From the NCBI GenBank assembly GCA_934219025.1, contig CAKQDG010000018.1, positions 1-29,709 of the forward strand: a stretch of 29,709 nucleotides of DNA, read 5' to 3'. This stretch comes from an uncultured Prevotella sp. (GTDB taxonomy: Bacteria; Bacteroidota; Bacteroidia; Bacteroidales; Bacteroidaceae). The position numbers were made by a program, and so were the translations under genes. Of the stretch, positions 14,930 through 23,800 are shown in pieces. Below the pieces are notes generated by a model. That model worked only from the letters and a program-made list of their open reading frames with translations. It was not told the DNA's origin and did no database searches. The first letter of the stretch is position 1; each line of letters begins with the position of its first letter.

Positions 14930-16288
14930 ATGCTAAAAGACTCTGCTAAAGGAATAGCTGTAAACGCATGCCGCTTCATCGTGGCGGCAACATTCATATT
15001 CTCCGGATATGTGAAGGCTATCGACCCTATCGGAACGCAATACAAGATTCACGACTACCTTGCTGCCGTGGGACTCGCCGACATGGTGCCCGACTATATC
15101 ACGCTGTCGGCATCGGTAGCACTCGCCGCACTGGAATTCAGCCTCGGCATATTCCTGCTCTTTGCCATAAGACGCCGACTCGTGTCAAAGCTAATCCTCG
15201 CGTTTATGGCGGTGATGACTGCCATCACGGTGTGGATTGCCGTGGCAAACCCCGTGAAAGACTGCGGTTGCTTCGGCGACGCGCTAATCTTGACCAACGG
15301 GCAGACGCTCGCAAAAAACATATTCCTGCTTGCCGCCGCCATCGCGATATGGAGAAACCCCACGGCAATGGTGCGGTTCATCGGACGAACCAACCAGTGG
15401 ATTGCCATAAACTATACCATAATATATAGTCTGGCAACAAGCACCTACTGTCTGTACACACTACCCGTGTTCGACTTCCGCCCATACCACATCGGCACCG
15501 ACATCCCCAAGGCTATGGAAATACCCGAAGGGGCAGAACAGCCAAAATTTGAAACCACGTTCACACTGAAGAAAAACGGCATAACAAAGGAATTCACACT
15601 CGACAACTATCCCGACTCCACATGGACTTTCGTGGACAGCAAAACCACACAGGTGAGCCAAGGATACGTTCCGCCAATACACGACTTCAGCATGGAGGAT
15701 CCCACAACGGGCGACGACATGACCGACGACATCCTGAGCAATCCCGGATACACTTTCCTGCTCATATCGCCGCATCTGGAAAATGCCGACGACACCAACT
15801 TTGGCAACATAAACCAGATTTACGACTATGCCACTGCCCACCACTACCGCTTCGTGGCTCTGACGGCGAGCAACAAGAAGGCTATTGAGAGATGGACCGA
15901 CACGACGGGGGCCGAATACAGATTTCTGTTCTCCGACGAGACAACGCTGAAGACCATAATCCGAAGCAATCCGGGAATGTTGCTGCTCAAGGGAGGAAAA
16001 GTGATACAGAAGTGGAGCCACAACGAACTGCCCGACCTGAACGAAGACTCTCCTGCTCTCGACAAAATCCCCGAAGGGCATCTGCCAAAAATGACAAATG
16101 GCGAGAAAATAGCCTACACCATTCTGTGGTTCTTCCTGCCGCTACTGCTGCTCACAATAGCCGACAGGATGTGGGCCTGGACAAAATGGATAAGGAGAAG
16201 GTCAAGCAAAGCAGAGCAGCATAACAATTCAGACTGCTCAGACTTCTCGGACAACTCCGAGAGCTCCGAGTCGTCCGAGCAGTCCTAA
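14930..16288 (+). CDS. DoxX-like membrane protein with thioredoxin-like domain
   Basis: This 452-residue protein resembles the Bacteroidetes family typified by BT_3928. Membrane segments lie at about 13-30, 58-80, 86-106, 128-145 and 160-178, forming a DoxX/MauE-like unit with C112 and C114 in KDCGCFGDA. Residues about 262-365 look like a thioredoxin fold (YTFLLISPHL, HHYRFVALTAS, GMLLLKGGKVIQKW) without a CxxC motif, presumably periplasmic. A last membrane segment spans about 395-412. The final 19 residues are an S-D/E-x tandem repeat encoded by the 9-bp array at 16229-16285. A redox or quinone-linked envelope function is suggested by the two cysteines and the domain pairing, but is not demonstrated. 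It lies directly upstream of tpiA. Confidence 0.78.
   Translation: MLKDSAKGIAVNACRFIVAATFIFSGYVKAIDPIGTQYKIHDYLAAVGLADMVPDYITLSASVALAALEFSLGIFLLFAIRRRLVSKLILAFMAVMTAITVWIAVANPVKDCGCFGDALILTNGQTLAKNIFLLAAAIAIWRNPTAMVRFIGRTNQWIAINYTIIYSLATSTYCLYTLPVFDFRPYHIGTDIPKAMEIPEGAEQPKFETTFTLKKNGITKEFTLDNYPDSTWTFVDSKTTQVSQGYVPPIHDFSMEDPTTGDDMTDDILSNPGYTFLLISPHLENADDTNFGNINQIYDYATAHHYRFVALTASNKKAIERWTDTTGAEYRFLFSDETTLKTIIRSNPGMLLLKGGKVIQKWSHNELPDLNEDSPALDKIPEGHLPKMTNGEKIAYTILWFFLPLLLLTIADRMWAWTKWIRRRSSKAEQHNNSDCSDFSDNSESSESSEQS
16229..16285 (+). repeat. 9-bp repeat array coding the C terminus of the DoxX-like protein
   Basis: Six in-frame 9-bp units of the form TCN-GAC/GAG-NNN run to the stop codon and encode SDCSDFSDNSESSESSEQS. 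The last three units are TCCGAGNNN, the unit also found inside sprE/porW and upstream of tsaE. An A9 run follows the stop, then the tpiA leader. Confidence 0.85.
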
Positions 16289-16324
16289 AAAAAAACATCA
16301 ATCATTTTTAAAACAATTAGCATA

Positions 16325-17080
16325 ATGAGAAAGAAAATTGTAGCAGGCAACTGGAAAATGAACATGAACCTGCAAGACGGTATCGCTCTTGCAAAAGAGC
16401 TGAACGACACACTCACAGCTGAAAAGCCAAACTGTGGCGTTATCATCTGCACACCATTCATCCACCTGGCAAGCATCGCACAGTTCCTTGACCAGAACAT
16501 CATCGGACTGGGAGCAGAAAACTGCGCCGACAAGGAGAAGGGTGCTTTCACCGGCGAGGTTTCTGCCGAGATGGTAAAGAGCACGGGTGCACAGTATGTA
16601 ATCCTGGGCCACTCTGAGCGTCGCGGATACTACAACGAAACTCCTGAGATTCTGAAAGAAAAGGTGTTGCTCGCCCTGAAAAACAACCTGAAGGTTATCT
16701 TCTGCATCGGCGAGAGCCTTGAGGAGCGCGAAGCCAACAAGCAGAACGAAGTGGTAAAGGCTGAACTCGAAGGTAGCGTGTTCAACCTCTCGGCCGAGGA
16801 ATTCAAAAACATCATCGTGGCTTACGAGCCAATCTGGGCTATCGGCACAGGCAAGACTGCCACTGCTGACCAGGCTGAGGAAATCCACGCATACATCCGC
16901 AGCGTTATCGCCGACAAATACGGCAAGGAAGTGGCCGACGACACCACTATCCTCTATGGCGGAAGCTGCAAGGCAAGCAATGCTCCCGAACTGTTTGCAA
17001 AGCCAGACATCGACGGTGGACTGATTGGCGGCGCTTCGCTGAAAGCTGCCGACTTCAAGGGTATCATCGACGCAAGATAA
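16325..17080 (+). CDS. tpiA: Triosephosphate isomerase
   Basis: This 251-residue cytosolic TIM-barrel enzyme interconverts dihydroxyacetone phosphate and glyceraldehyde 3-phosphate in glycolysis and gluconeogenesis. All catalytic residues are present: N9 and K11 (AGNWKMN), H96 (ILGHSERR) and E168 ([12 protein letters not shown], with the following hinge loop). The phosphate-binding [10 protein letters not shown] and GLIGGASL segments are intact. Length is standard. It starts 37 nt after the DoxX-like gene and shares its direction, and is followed by a hairpin in the spacer before the SPOR gene. The strong, even codon use suggests high expression (impression only). Confidence 0.97.
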   Translation: MRKKIVAGNWKMNMNLQDGIALAKELNDTLTAEKPNCGVIICTPFIHLASIAQFLDQNIIGLGAENCADKEKGAFTGEVSAEMVKSTGAQYVILGHSERRGYYNETPEILKEKVLLALKNNLKVIFCIGESLEEREANKQNEVVKAELEGSVFNLSAEEFKNIIVAYEPIWAIGTGKTATADQAEEIHAYIRSVIADKYGKEVADDTTILYGGSCKASNAPELFAKPDIDGGLIGGASLKAADFKGIIDAR

Positions 17081-17105
17081 TTTGAAAGACAAAGAAATAC
17101 ACTCT

Positions 17106-17143
17106 GTTCCGCCTGCGGCTCAAAACACGTGCCGCAGGGGAAC
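17106..17143 (+). terminator. Hairpin after tpiA, possible weak terminator or processing site
   Basis: GTTCC-G-CCTGCGGC (17106-17119) pairs with GCCGCAGGGGAAC (17131-17143), a 13-bp GC-rich stem with one bulged G and an 11-nt loop. It lies 25 nt after the tpiA stop. Only ATTTC follows, not a T-run, so RNA stabilisation of the tpiA message is as likely as termination. Confidence 0.5.
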
Positions 17144-17173
17144 ATTTCAAAAAGTAATACAAGAAAAAAGAAA

Positions 17174-17893
17174 ATGAAAAAGTTCATCGCTATATTAGTA
17201 TTTGCCACAGGGCTCTGCCTGCATGCCGGCGCTCAGTCTTTCCTCTCCGAACTCCAAAAGAGCAAACAGGGCGAGGGAACAGTTACCGTGAAGCAAAGTG
17301 CCGATATAGACAACCTGGTGAACAATGCCAAACTGAAGGCAAGCAGCAATCAGGCACAACAGCAACAAAACTCTGCCGAAAAACACCCTGCGGCCACCAG
17401 ACAAGACGACAAGACCGCCACGGCAAACCACAAAGAACACGGCAAGGAGGACTCTCTGGCTCACAAACGCCCGCAACAGGAAAACAAGGAAACGGCTGCC
17501 GAACACAAGCCGACCGCAAACGAGCGCAAGAATGAACCTGCCGACAAGCATACTGCAAAGACTGCCACAGAAACGGAGGCAAATGAGCGTCCGGTGGTAG
17601 ACACCAGCAAGAAAATGATGCGCAACAGCTATAAAATAACCGGATACCGCATTCAGGCTTTCTCTGGAGGCAACTCAAGAGCCGACAAGGAAAAAGCCAA
17701 CAGAATCGGCAACGACATAAAGATGAAATTCCCCGACCAGCCTATCTATGTGCATTTCTATTCACCAAGATGGATATGCCGCGTGGGCAACTTCCGGTCA
17801 TACAGCGAGGCAGCGCAAATGCTCAAGAGCATCAAGGCCATGGGATACAAACAGGCATGCATCGTAAAGGGTAAAATCAGCGTGGCTTACTAA
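17174..17893 (+). CDS. Exported SPOR-domain protein
   Basis: The protein has 239 residues from the ATG at 17174, chosen because it begins a clean signal peptide (MKKFIAILVFATGLCLHAGA, cleaved before Q21); upstream in-frame codons overlap the hairpin. Residues about 50-145 are a low-complexity linker rich in Lys, Glu, Ala, Thr and Gln. Residues about 150-235 form a SPOR (sporulation-related repeat) domain: YRIQAFSGGNSRADKEKAN, then PRWICRVGNFRSYSEAAQML and GYKQACIVKGKI. SPOR domains bind denuded peptidoglycan glycan strands, often at division sites. The protein is therefore probably periplasmic and wall-associated. It is placed between tpiA and folE, all in the same direction. Confidence 0.82.
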   Translation: MKKFIAILVFATGLCLHAGAQSFLSELQKSKQGEGTVTVKQSADIDNLVNNAKLKASSNQAQQQQNSAEKHPAATRQDDKTATANHKEHGKEDSLAHKRPQQENKETAAEHKPTANERKNEPADKHTAKTATETEANERPVVDTSKKMMRNSYKITGYRIQAFSGGNSRADKEKANRIGNDIKMKFPDQPIYVHFYSPRWICRVGNFRSYSEAAQMLKSIKAMGYKQACIVKGKISVAY

Positions 17894-17920
17894 GAGGGCG
17901 GTTGTTATCCCCATCTATTT

Positions 17921-17992
17921 GTCCTATTAGTCCCTGTCCTATTATATTAGTCCTATTAGTCCCATTTGTCCTATTAATCCCATAACCCCCAT
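17921..17992 (+). repeat. GTCCTATTA 9-bp repeat array upstream of folE
   Basis: Units GTCCTATTA, GTCCCATTT and ATCCCATAA alternate with partial units from 17921 to about 17992. The period is 9 bp with small interruptions. The array fills the spacer between the SPOR gene stop and the folE ATG at 18005. It is not translated in any gene I support. Confidence 0.85.
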
Positions 17993-18004
17993 AAAACAAA
18001 AACA

Positions 18005-18586
18005 ATGAATCCAGAAACAGAATTTCGTCCAGGTCTCGACGACCTGGCATCCCACTATAAAAGCGTTCTCGAACTTCTCGGCGAAGACCCCGAACGCGAA
18101 GGTCTGCAGAAAACGCCGATGCGAGTGGCCAAGGCCATGCAGATTCTTACAAGGGGCTACACTCAGGATGCGCACAAGGTGCTTACCGATGCCCTTTTCA
18201 AAGAGGAATACAACCAGATGGTGATTGTGAAAGACATTGATTTCTTCTCGCTCTGCGAGCACCACATGCTGCCGTTCTACGGCAAGGTACACGTGGCGTA
18301 TATCCCTAACGGCTACATCACCGGACTAAGCAAAATAGCCCGTGTAGTAGACATCTTCAGCCATCGCCTGCAGGTGCAGGAGCGAATGACGCAACAGATA
18401 AAAGACTGTATCAACGAGACACTCCACCCTCAGGGTGTAATCGTTGTGGTAGAGGCTAAACACATGTGCATGCAGATGCGCGGTGTGGAAAAACAGAACT
18501 CTATTACTACAACGAGCGATTTCTGCGGTGCCTTCGAGCAGGCAAAAACACGGCAGGAATTTATGAATCTTATTCACAAAGGATAA
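18005..18586 (+). CDS. folE: GTP cyclohydrolase I, type 1
   Basis: This 193-residue enzyme converts GTP to 7,8-dihydroneopterin triphosphate, the first step of folate (and other pteridine or queuosine-type) synthesis. The zinc ligands are C84 and H87 ([12 protein letters not shown]) and C155 ([10 protein letters not shown]). Other family motifs are [12 protein letters not shown] (33-44), [20 protein letters not shown] (107-126) and the closing [10 protein letters not shown]. No signal peptide. Length is normal for the homodecameric bacterial enzyme. It follows the SPOR gene after a 9-bp repeat array and precedes a lipoprotein gene by 81 nt. Confidence 0.96.
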   Translation: MNPETEFRPGLDDLASHYKSVLELLGEDPEREGLQKTPMRVAKAMQILTRGYTQDAHKVLTDALFKEEYNQMVIVKDIDFFSLCEHHMLPFYGKVHVAYIPNGYITGLSKIARVVDIFSHRLQVQERMTQQIKDCINETLHPQGVIVVVEAKHMCMQMRGVEKQNSITTTSDFCGAFEQAKTRQEFMNLIHKG

Positions 18587-18618
18587 AAAAATCGCATGCA
18601 CAAGGCAATATTCCCGAC

Positions 18619-18640
18619 ATGTGCACATTTCTATATATAG
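18619..18640. repeat. Two adjacent 10-bp palindromes
   Basis: ATGTGCACAT (18619-18628) and CTATATATAG (18631-18640) are perfect palindromes separated by 2 bp, 28-49 bp upstream of the lipoprotein ATG at 18668. They could be a regulator site. No -7 TAnnTTTG element is evident nearby. Confidence 0.5.
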
Positions 18641-18667
18641 AGTTTTTAATTTAAAGGAATAAGCAAA

Positions 18668-19333
18668 ATGAAAAGACTAAAAAACATTCTATCACTCTTG
18701 CTCCTGGGAGCAACCATATCTTTGACAATGACCTCTTGCCTTAACGACGACAACGACAACAAAGAGCTCACCGAAGAACAAAAGCAGAACTATGCAATGA
18801 TGATGATGGGCAACTACAACGGCAAGATATACTACTTTGACAAGAATATCGACAAGGAAAAAAACAAAAATCAGCTTGACTCCATCACTGGCATCAACGT
18901 GAGATTCAGCTATCCGGAAAGGTCGTTCGTAATCAACGATTTCCCGGCAAAGCTCCTGTTCAAGCAACTCTCAGGACATGAAGACATAAAGGCGGCTGCC
19001 GAAGAGCAAGAGGTGGACATCAAAGTGAAATATGAGCCGTATGCCTACGAAAACAAAATCATATACTACTATCTGAGCGAAATACAACCAGTGTCGCTCA
19101 GCTTGAACTACGGCGAAGCAACACACAACCTCAAGGTGTACTTCCTTATCAACACCTATGGCGCATGGAAAGACAATATCGTAAACATCAACATCTACGA
19201 ATACGGCATCTCTGAATCAACCGACAGCAACGGCAACCCGGTATGGCTCGACGGCAAGACCATATATCCTACAGACAACGACGAGACAAAGCTGAAAGAT
19301 GCTTACTTCTTTTTCAGCAACGAAACAAAATAA
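18668..19333 (+). CDS. Probable surface lipoprotein, DUF4840-like
   Basis: This is a 221-residue lipoprotein. Residues 1-23 are a signal with lipobox MTSC (C24), immediately followed by LNDDNDNKE. An acidic stretch right after the cysteine is the lipoprotein export signal of Bacteroidetes, so surface exposure is likely. The mature domain starts with EEQKQNYAMMMMGNYNGKIYYFDKN and is mostly beta-like. This layout reminds me of the DUF4840 family of Bacteroidales, with moderate confidence. No enzymatic motif is visible. It is the last gene before a strong terminator at 19385-19423. Function unknown. Confidence 0.72.
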   Translation: MKRLKNILSLLLLGATISLTMTSCLNDDNDNKELTEEQKQNYAMMMMGNYNGKIYYFDKNIDKEKNKNQLDSITGINVRFSYPERSFVINDFPAKLLFKQLSGHEDIKAAAEEQEVDIKVKYEPYAYENKIIYYYLSEIQPVSLSLNYGEATHNLKVYFLINTYGAWKDNIVNINIYEYGISESTDSNGNPVWLDGKTIYPTDNDETKLKDAYFFFSNETK

Positions 19334-19384
19334 ATGCAAAACAAAGCAGAACAGCAAGGTCTGAAAACAGCAATAAGATATAAC

Positions 19385-19423
19385 AAAGCAGTTTTTCGCA
19401 TTAATAGCGAGAAACTGCTTTTT
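19385..19423 (+). terminator. Terminator after the surface lipoprotein gene
   Basis: AAAGCAGTTT (19385-19394) pairs with AAACTGCTTT (19412-19421). The stem continues inward through a wobble to TCGC/GCGA around ATTAATA, giving a 15-bp stem with T-rich sequence after it. It closes the plus-strand block that includes tpiA and folE. Confidence 0.85.
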
Positions 19424-19512
19424 CCATTTTACAGAAAAGCATCTTCTATCAATCTCTTGCCACAAATAACACCATGTCAAACTCTTCTTAACAGGGTTTT
19501 GCCTTGCTTAAC

Positions 19513-19543
19513 TTGTAGGAACAAGGATATTTTCTTACTTTTG
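19513..19543 (+). promoter_or_regulatory. Promoter of aroA
   Basis: TACTTTTG at 19536-19543 matches TAnnTTTG, and TTG at 19513-19515 lies 20 bp upstream. Transcription would start near 19550, about 53 nt before the aroA ATG at 19603. This is one of the best-formed promoters in the window. Confidence 0.7.
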
Positions 19544-19602
19544 CAATTAGCTTGGGCAAAACAAAAGCCCTACACATCTTTTAATCATAGTCAATAAAAA
19601 TC

Positions 19603-20850
19603 ATGACATATAGCATCACCTCTCCAAAACATCTTGAAGCTACCGTTGAACTACCTTCGTCGAAGAGCATAAGCAACAGAGCACTCATCATCTATGCCCT
19701 CTCCGGTGGAGAGATTCTGCCGGAACATCTATCCAACTGCGACGACACCGAGGTCATCGTAAATGCCCTGTGGAATATGCCGCACGTTATCAACATCAAA
19801 GCTGCCGGAACTGCCATGCGGTTTATGACGGCCTACCTCGCCGTAACGCCAGGCACTCACATCATCACCGGAACGGAAAGGATGAAACACCGCCCCATAC
19901 ACATCCTCGTGGATGCACTGCGACGTCTGGGGGCCGACATAGAATATGAAGAGGAAGAAGGGTTCCCGCCACTGAAAATCTCCGGGAAAGAACTCGAAGG
20001 GGGCACGCTCGAAATTCAAGGCAACACAAGTTCGCAATTCATTTCGGCTCTGCTCATGATTGGACCGAGACTGAAAAACGGACTCACTCTGAAACTGTGT
20101 GGCGACATCATCTCGCGACCTTACGTAGACCTAACGCTCTGCACGATGAGAGACTTTGGAATAACGGCAGAATGGACCGACACCGACACAATAGAAGTGA
20201 AGCCTATGCCATACAAGCCTACAAAATACTATATCGAAAGCGACTGGAGCGCAGCGTCATACTGGTATGAAATGATGGCTCTCGCTGACGACCCTGAAGC
20301 GGAAGTGCAACTGAAAGGGCTGATGGACGGATCGCTGCAAGGTGATTCCGTGGCAAAATACTTGTTCAACATGCTTGGCATCAGAACTGTATTCAGCAAC
20401 AAAAACCGCGGAGAACAAACCATAGTAACCTTAAAAAAAACCGGTATGCATTCGGCAAGGCTCGACTACGACTTTATCAACCAGCCTGACTTGGCACAGA
20501 CTTTCGTCGTAACCTGTGCCATGATGAACATACCGTTCCACTTCACCGGTCTCGCATCGCTCCGCATAAAGGAAACCGACCGCATTGAGGCTCTGAAAGC
20601 CGAAATGCAAAAAATGGGATATAAGATAAGCGACGGCGACGGAACGGAACTGATATGGAACGGCGAGCGGTGTGAGCCCGACAGCAACATCACAATCGAC
20701 ACATACGAAGACCACCGCATGGCAATGGCATTTGCTCCGGCTGCAATGAAACTCGGAAGCATTAAGATAAACAACCCTGAAGTCGTTAGCAAATCCTATC
20801 CTGCCTTTTGGAACGATTTAAGAGAAGCAGGATTCAGCATCACACAATAA
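19603..20850 (+). CDS. aroA: 3-phosphoshikimate 1-carboxyvinyltransferase (EPSP synthase)
   Basis: This 415-residue enzyme joins shikimate 3-phosphate and phosphoenolpyruvate in the aromatic amino acid pathway. Two inside-out alpha/beta domains are visible. Substrate residues include K21-S22 and R26 (SSKSISNRAL), the PEP loop AAGTAMRFM (67-75), TSSQFISALL, D296 (QPDLAQTF, the catalytic aspartate) and E324 (RIKETDRIEAL). EDHRMAMAFAPAA is near the C terminus. The residue aligned with P101 of the Escherichia coli enzyme is F74, while the adjacent loop glycine (G69) is kept; I believe this is normal in Bacteroidetes. It is the first gene of a plus-strand run to tadA, with its own promoter. Confidence 0.95.
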   Translation: MTYSITSPKHLEATVELPSSKSISNRALIIYALSGGEILPEHLSNCDDTEVIVNALWNMPHVINIKAAGTAMRFMTAYLAVTPGTHIITGTERMKHRPIHILVDALRRLGADIEYEEEEGFPPLKISGKELEGGTLEIQGNTSSQFISALLMIGPRLKNGLTLKLCGDIISRPYVDLTLCTMRDFGITAEWTDTDTIEVKPMPYKPTKYYIESDWSAASYWYEMMALADDPEAEVQLKGLMDGSLQGDSVAKYLFNMLGIRTVFSNKNRGEQTIVTLKKTGMHSARLDYDFINQPDLAQTFVVTCAMMNIPFHFTGLASLRIKETDRIEALKAEMQKMGYKISDGDGTELIWNGERCEPDSNITIDTYEDHRMAMAFAPAAMKLGSIKINNPEVVSKSYPAFWNDLREAGFSITQ

Positions 20851-20876
20851 AATGGAGAATTGAGAGTTATTATATT

Positions 20877-23800
20877 GTGAAAATACTGAATAATAAACAT
20901 ATTGCCATCATCATAACCTTCTTAATGGTTATGACCATCATCGGATGCTCGACACAAAAAAACACGTCGACCAGCCGTTGGTGGCATTCATTCAACGCAA
21001 GATACAACACTTATTACAACGGTTCGCTTGCATACATCGACGCTGCCCTTGAAAAGGAAAACGGCAACAAAGACAACTTCACCGAAATGCTGCCGCTATA
21101 CACCGTTGGCAACAAGGCAAGTCGCGAACTGGGAAAAGGAAACTTCGACAGGGCCATTGAAAAATGCCAAAAAGCCATAAAGCTGCACAGTATAAAAAAA
21201 CGTCCGGACTGGAACAAGTCGAGAAAGAAAACGGCAAGAGACATTGAATGGCTAAATAGAAAGGAATACAACCCTTTTCTGTGGAAAGCATGGCTTCTGA
21301 TGGGGCGCTCGCAGTTTATGCAAGGCAAATTCGAAGAAGCGGCATCCACATTCTCATATATGAGCCGACTATATGCCACTCAGCCTGGAATTTACGGCAA
21401 GGCAAGGGCTTGGCTCGCAAGATGCTACACCGAGCAGGACTGGCTATACGACGCTGAAGACGTGATAAAGAAAATCAGTCGCGACTCCATGAGCTGGAAA
21501 GCGAAAAAGGATTGGGACTATGCTTATGCCGACTACTATATAAAAGCCGGACAATATGCCGAAGCCATACCTTACTTGCGAAAAGTGATCAGCCACGAAG
21601 GAAGAAGGAAACAACGTGCCCGCGAATGGTATATCATGGGACAGCTACAAGAGGAATTGGGCAACAAACTCGAAGCCTACAAAGCCTACAAAAGAGTGAT
21701 AAGGCAAAACCCTCCATACGAACTGGAATTCAACGCACGCATCGCCATGACCGAGGTTATGGCTGGCGGCAAAGGCAAACAGATGGTGGGCAGGCTGAAG
21801 CGCATGGCTCGAAATGACAACAACAAGGATTATCTCGACCAGGTGTACTACGCCATGGGCAACATCTACATGGTGCAGAAAGACACCGTTAAGGCTATCG
21901 ACGCCTACGAAAAAGGTAATGCGAAATCTACGCGCAACGGTATAGAAAAGGGCGTGTTGCTACTCACTCTCGGCGACATATACTGGAACAAAGAAGACTT
22001 CAAAAACGCACAACGATGCTACGGCGAGGCTATTGGACTGCTCGACAAAGACCGCAAAGACTACAAACAACTGTCTGACCGCTCGAAAATCCTCGACGAA
22101 CTGGTGCCTTATACTGATGCCGTGCATCTTCAGGACTCTCTGCAATCTCTGGCAAAAATGCCGGAAAAGGAACGCAATGCCGCTATCGACCGAGTTATAG
22201 ATGCTCTCAAGAAAAAGGAAAAAGCTGAACGCGACGCGCAAGCCGAAGCTGAAGCTCAACAGAAAATTGCAGAAAACAGCGGAAACACCGGTTTTAACCA
22301 AAACCGCAACAACGCAACGCAAAATAATTCTACACAGAACCAGAAAAACGGTCTGTGGTATTTCTATAACCCGATGTCAGTGAACCAGGGTAAGCAGCAA
22401 TTCCAGAAAATTTGGGGAAAGCGAGAGAATGTGGACGACTGGCAGCGTGTGAACAAAACTGTTGTTGCACAGGCTCAGGGCGTGGAGGAAATGACCGACG
22501 AAATGCGCGACTCCTTAGCCACAGCTGCTGCAATCGAGGATTCTATAAAGAATGTTGCCGACAGTGCACAAAACGATCCGCACAAACGGGAATATTACCT
22601 TGCACAGATTCCGTTTACCGAAGACCAGATTGCCGAAAGCAACAAACTGATTATGGACGGACTGTATAACGCCGGAGTGATTTTCAAGGACAAACTCGAC
22701 AACTTGCCTCTCAGCGAGAAAGAACTGAAAAGACTCGCTGACAACTACCCCGACTATGAAGGCATGGACAATGCTTACTACCATCTGTTCCTGCTCTACA
22801 ATCGAATGGGGCAACCGGTCGTGGCTCAGTCGTATCTACAAAAGTTGAAAACAGGATTCCCCGACAGCGAATGGACCACACTCCTGTCTGACCCCAACTT
22901 CGAAGAGAATGCCCGCTTCGGCGTGCACCTGGAAGACTCGCTATATGCGGCAACATATGATGCATTCAAAGCCGACCGACTTTCCGACGTGAGGAAAAAC
23001 GTTGAAATATCCGAGAAGCGCTTTCCTCTTGGCGCCAACCGCGACAAATTCATATTCTTCGACGGTATGGCAAAACTTAATGCCGGCGATGCTAAAGGAT
23101 GCACCGACGACATGCAAATGGTTGTGGACAAATACCCCAAAAGTGAAGTGAGCACACTTGCCGGAATGATTATCAACGGAGTGAAAGCCGGAAAGAAGTT
23201 GCACGGAGGAAAATTTGACATCAGCGATGTGTGGGCAAGGCGCAGTGTGGTGATGAGCGACAGCGATTCCATAAAAGCCAGGAAATTCACAGCCGAAAGG
23301 AATGTGGACTTCTCGTTCATCATTGCATACCATGCCGATTCAGTGGTAAACGAGAACCAGTTGCTCTATGAACTCGCAAAATACAACTTCTCTAACTTCA
23401 TTGTAAGAAACTTTGCCATTACTACTGAGGAAATCGACGGACTGAAACGGATGATTATCGGTGGATTCAAAAGCTACGACGAGGTTCTGCAATATGCACG
23501 TCAGCTATATAGCAACGCCAATATACAAAGACTCACAAGAAAATGCCGACATATCATAATCAGCGACAAAAACAAAGAGTTGCTTGGCACACAATACAGC
23601 TATGATGATTACGAAAAGTTCTACGAAAAGCACTTCATCCCTCTGCGCATCAGCACGGTGAAGCTACTCACGGAACCAGAGACGATAGAATACAAGAAGG
23701 AGCCGGAAACAGAAAAAGAATCTGAAGACAAACTCGTAAACGGCGGCGTGATAGACGATGACACTTTCATGAATATCGGTATTCCTTCTGACGAAAAATC

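Noticed and set aside
19334..19597. 87-residue open frame between the lipoprotein and aroA
   Set aside because: It reads through a strong terminator and the aroA promoter, and starts directly at the stop of the previous gene.
20808..20876. Upstream extension of sprE overlapping aroA
   Set aside because: The extra 23 codons from a TTG overlap aroA and would bury the lipoprotein signal; the GTG at 20877 places the lipobox correctly.
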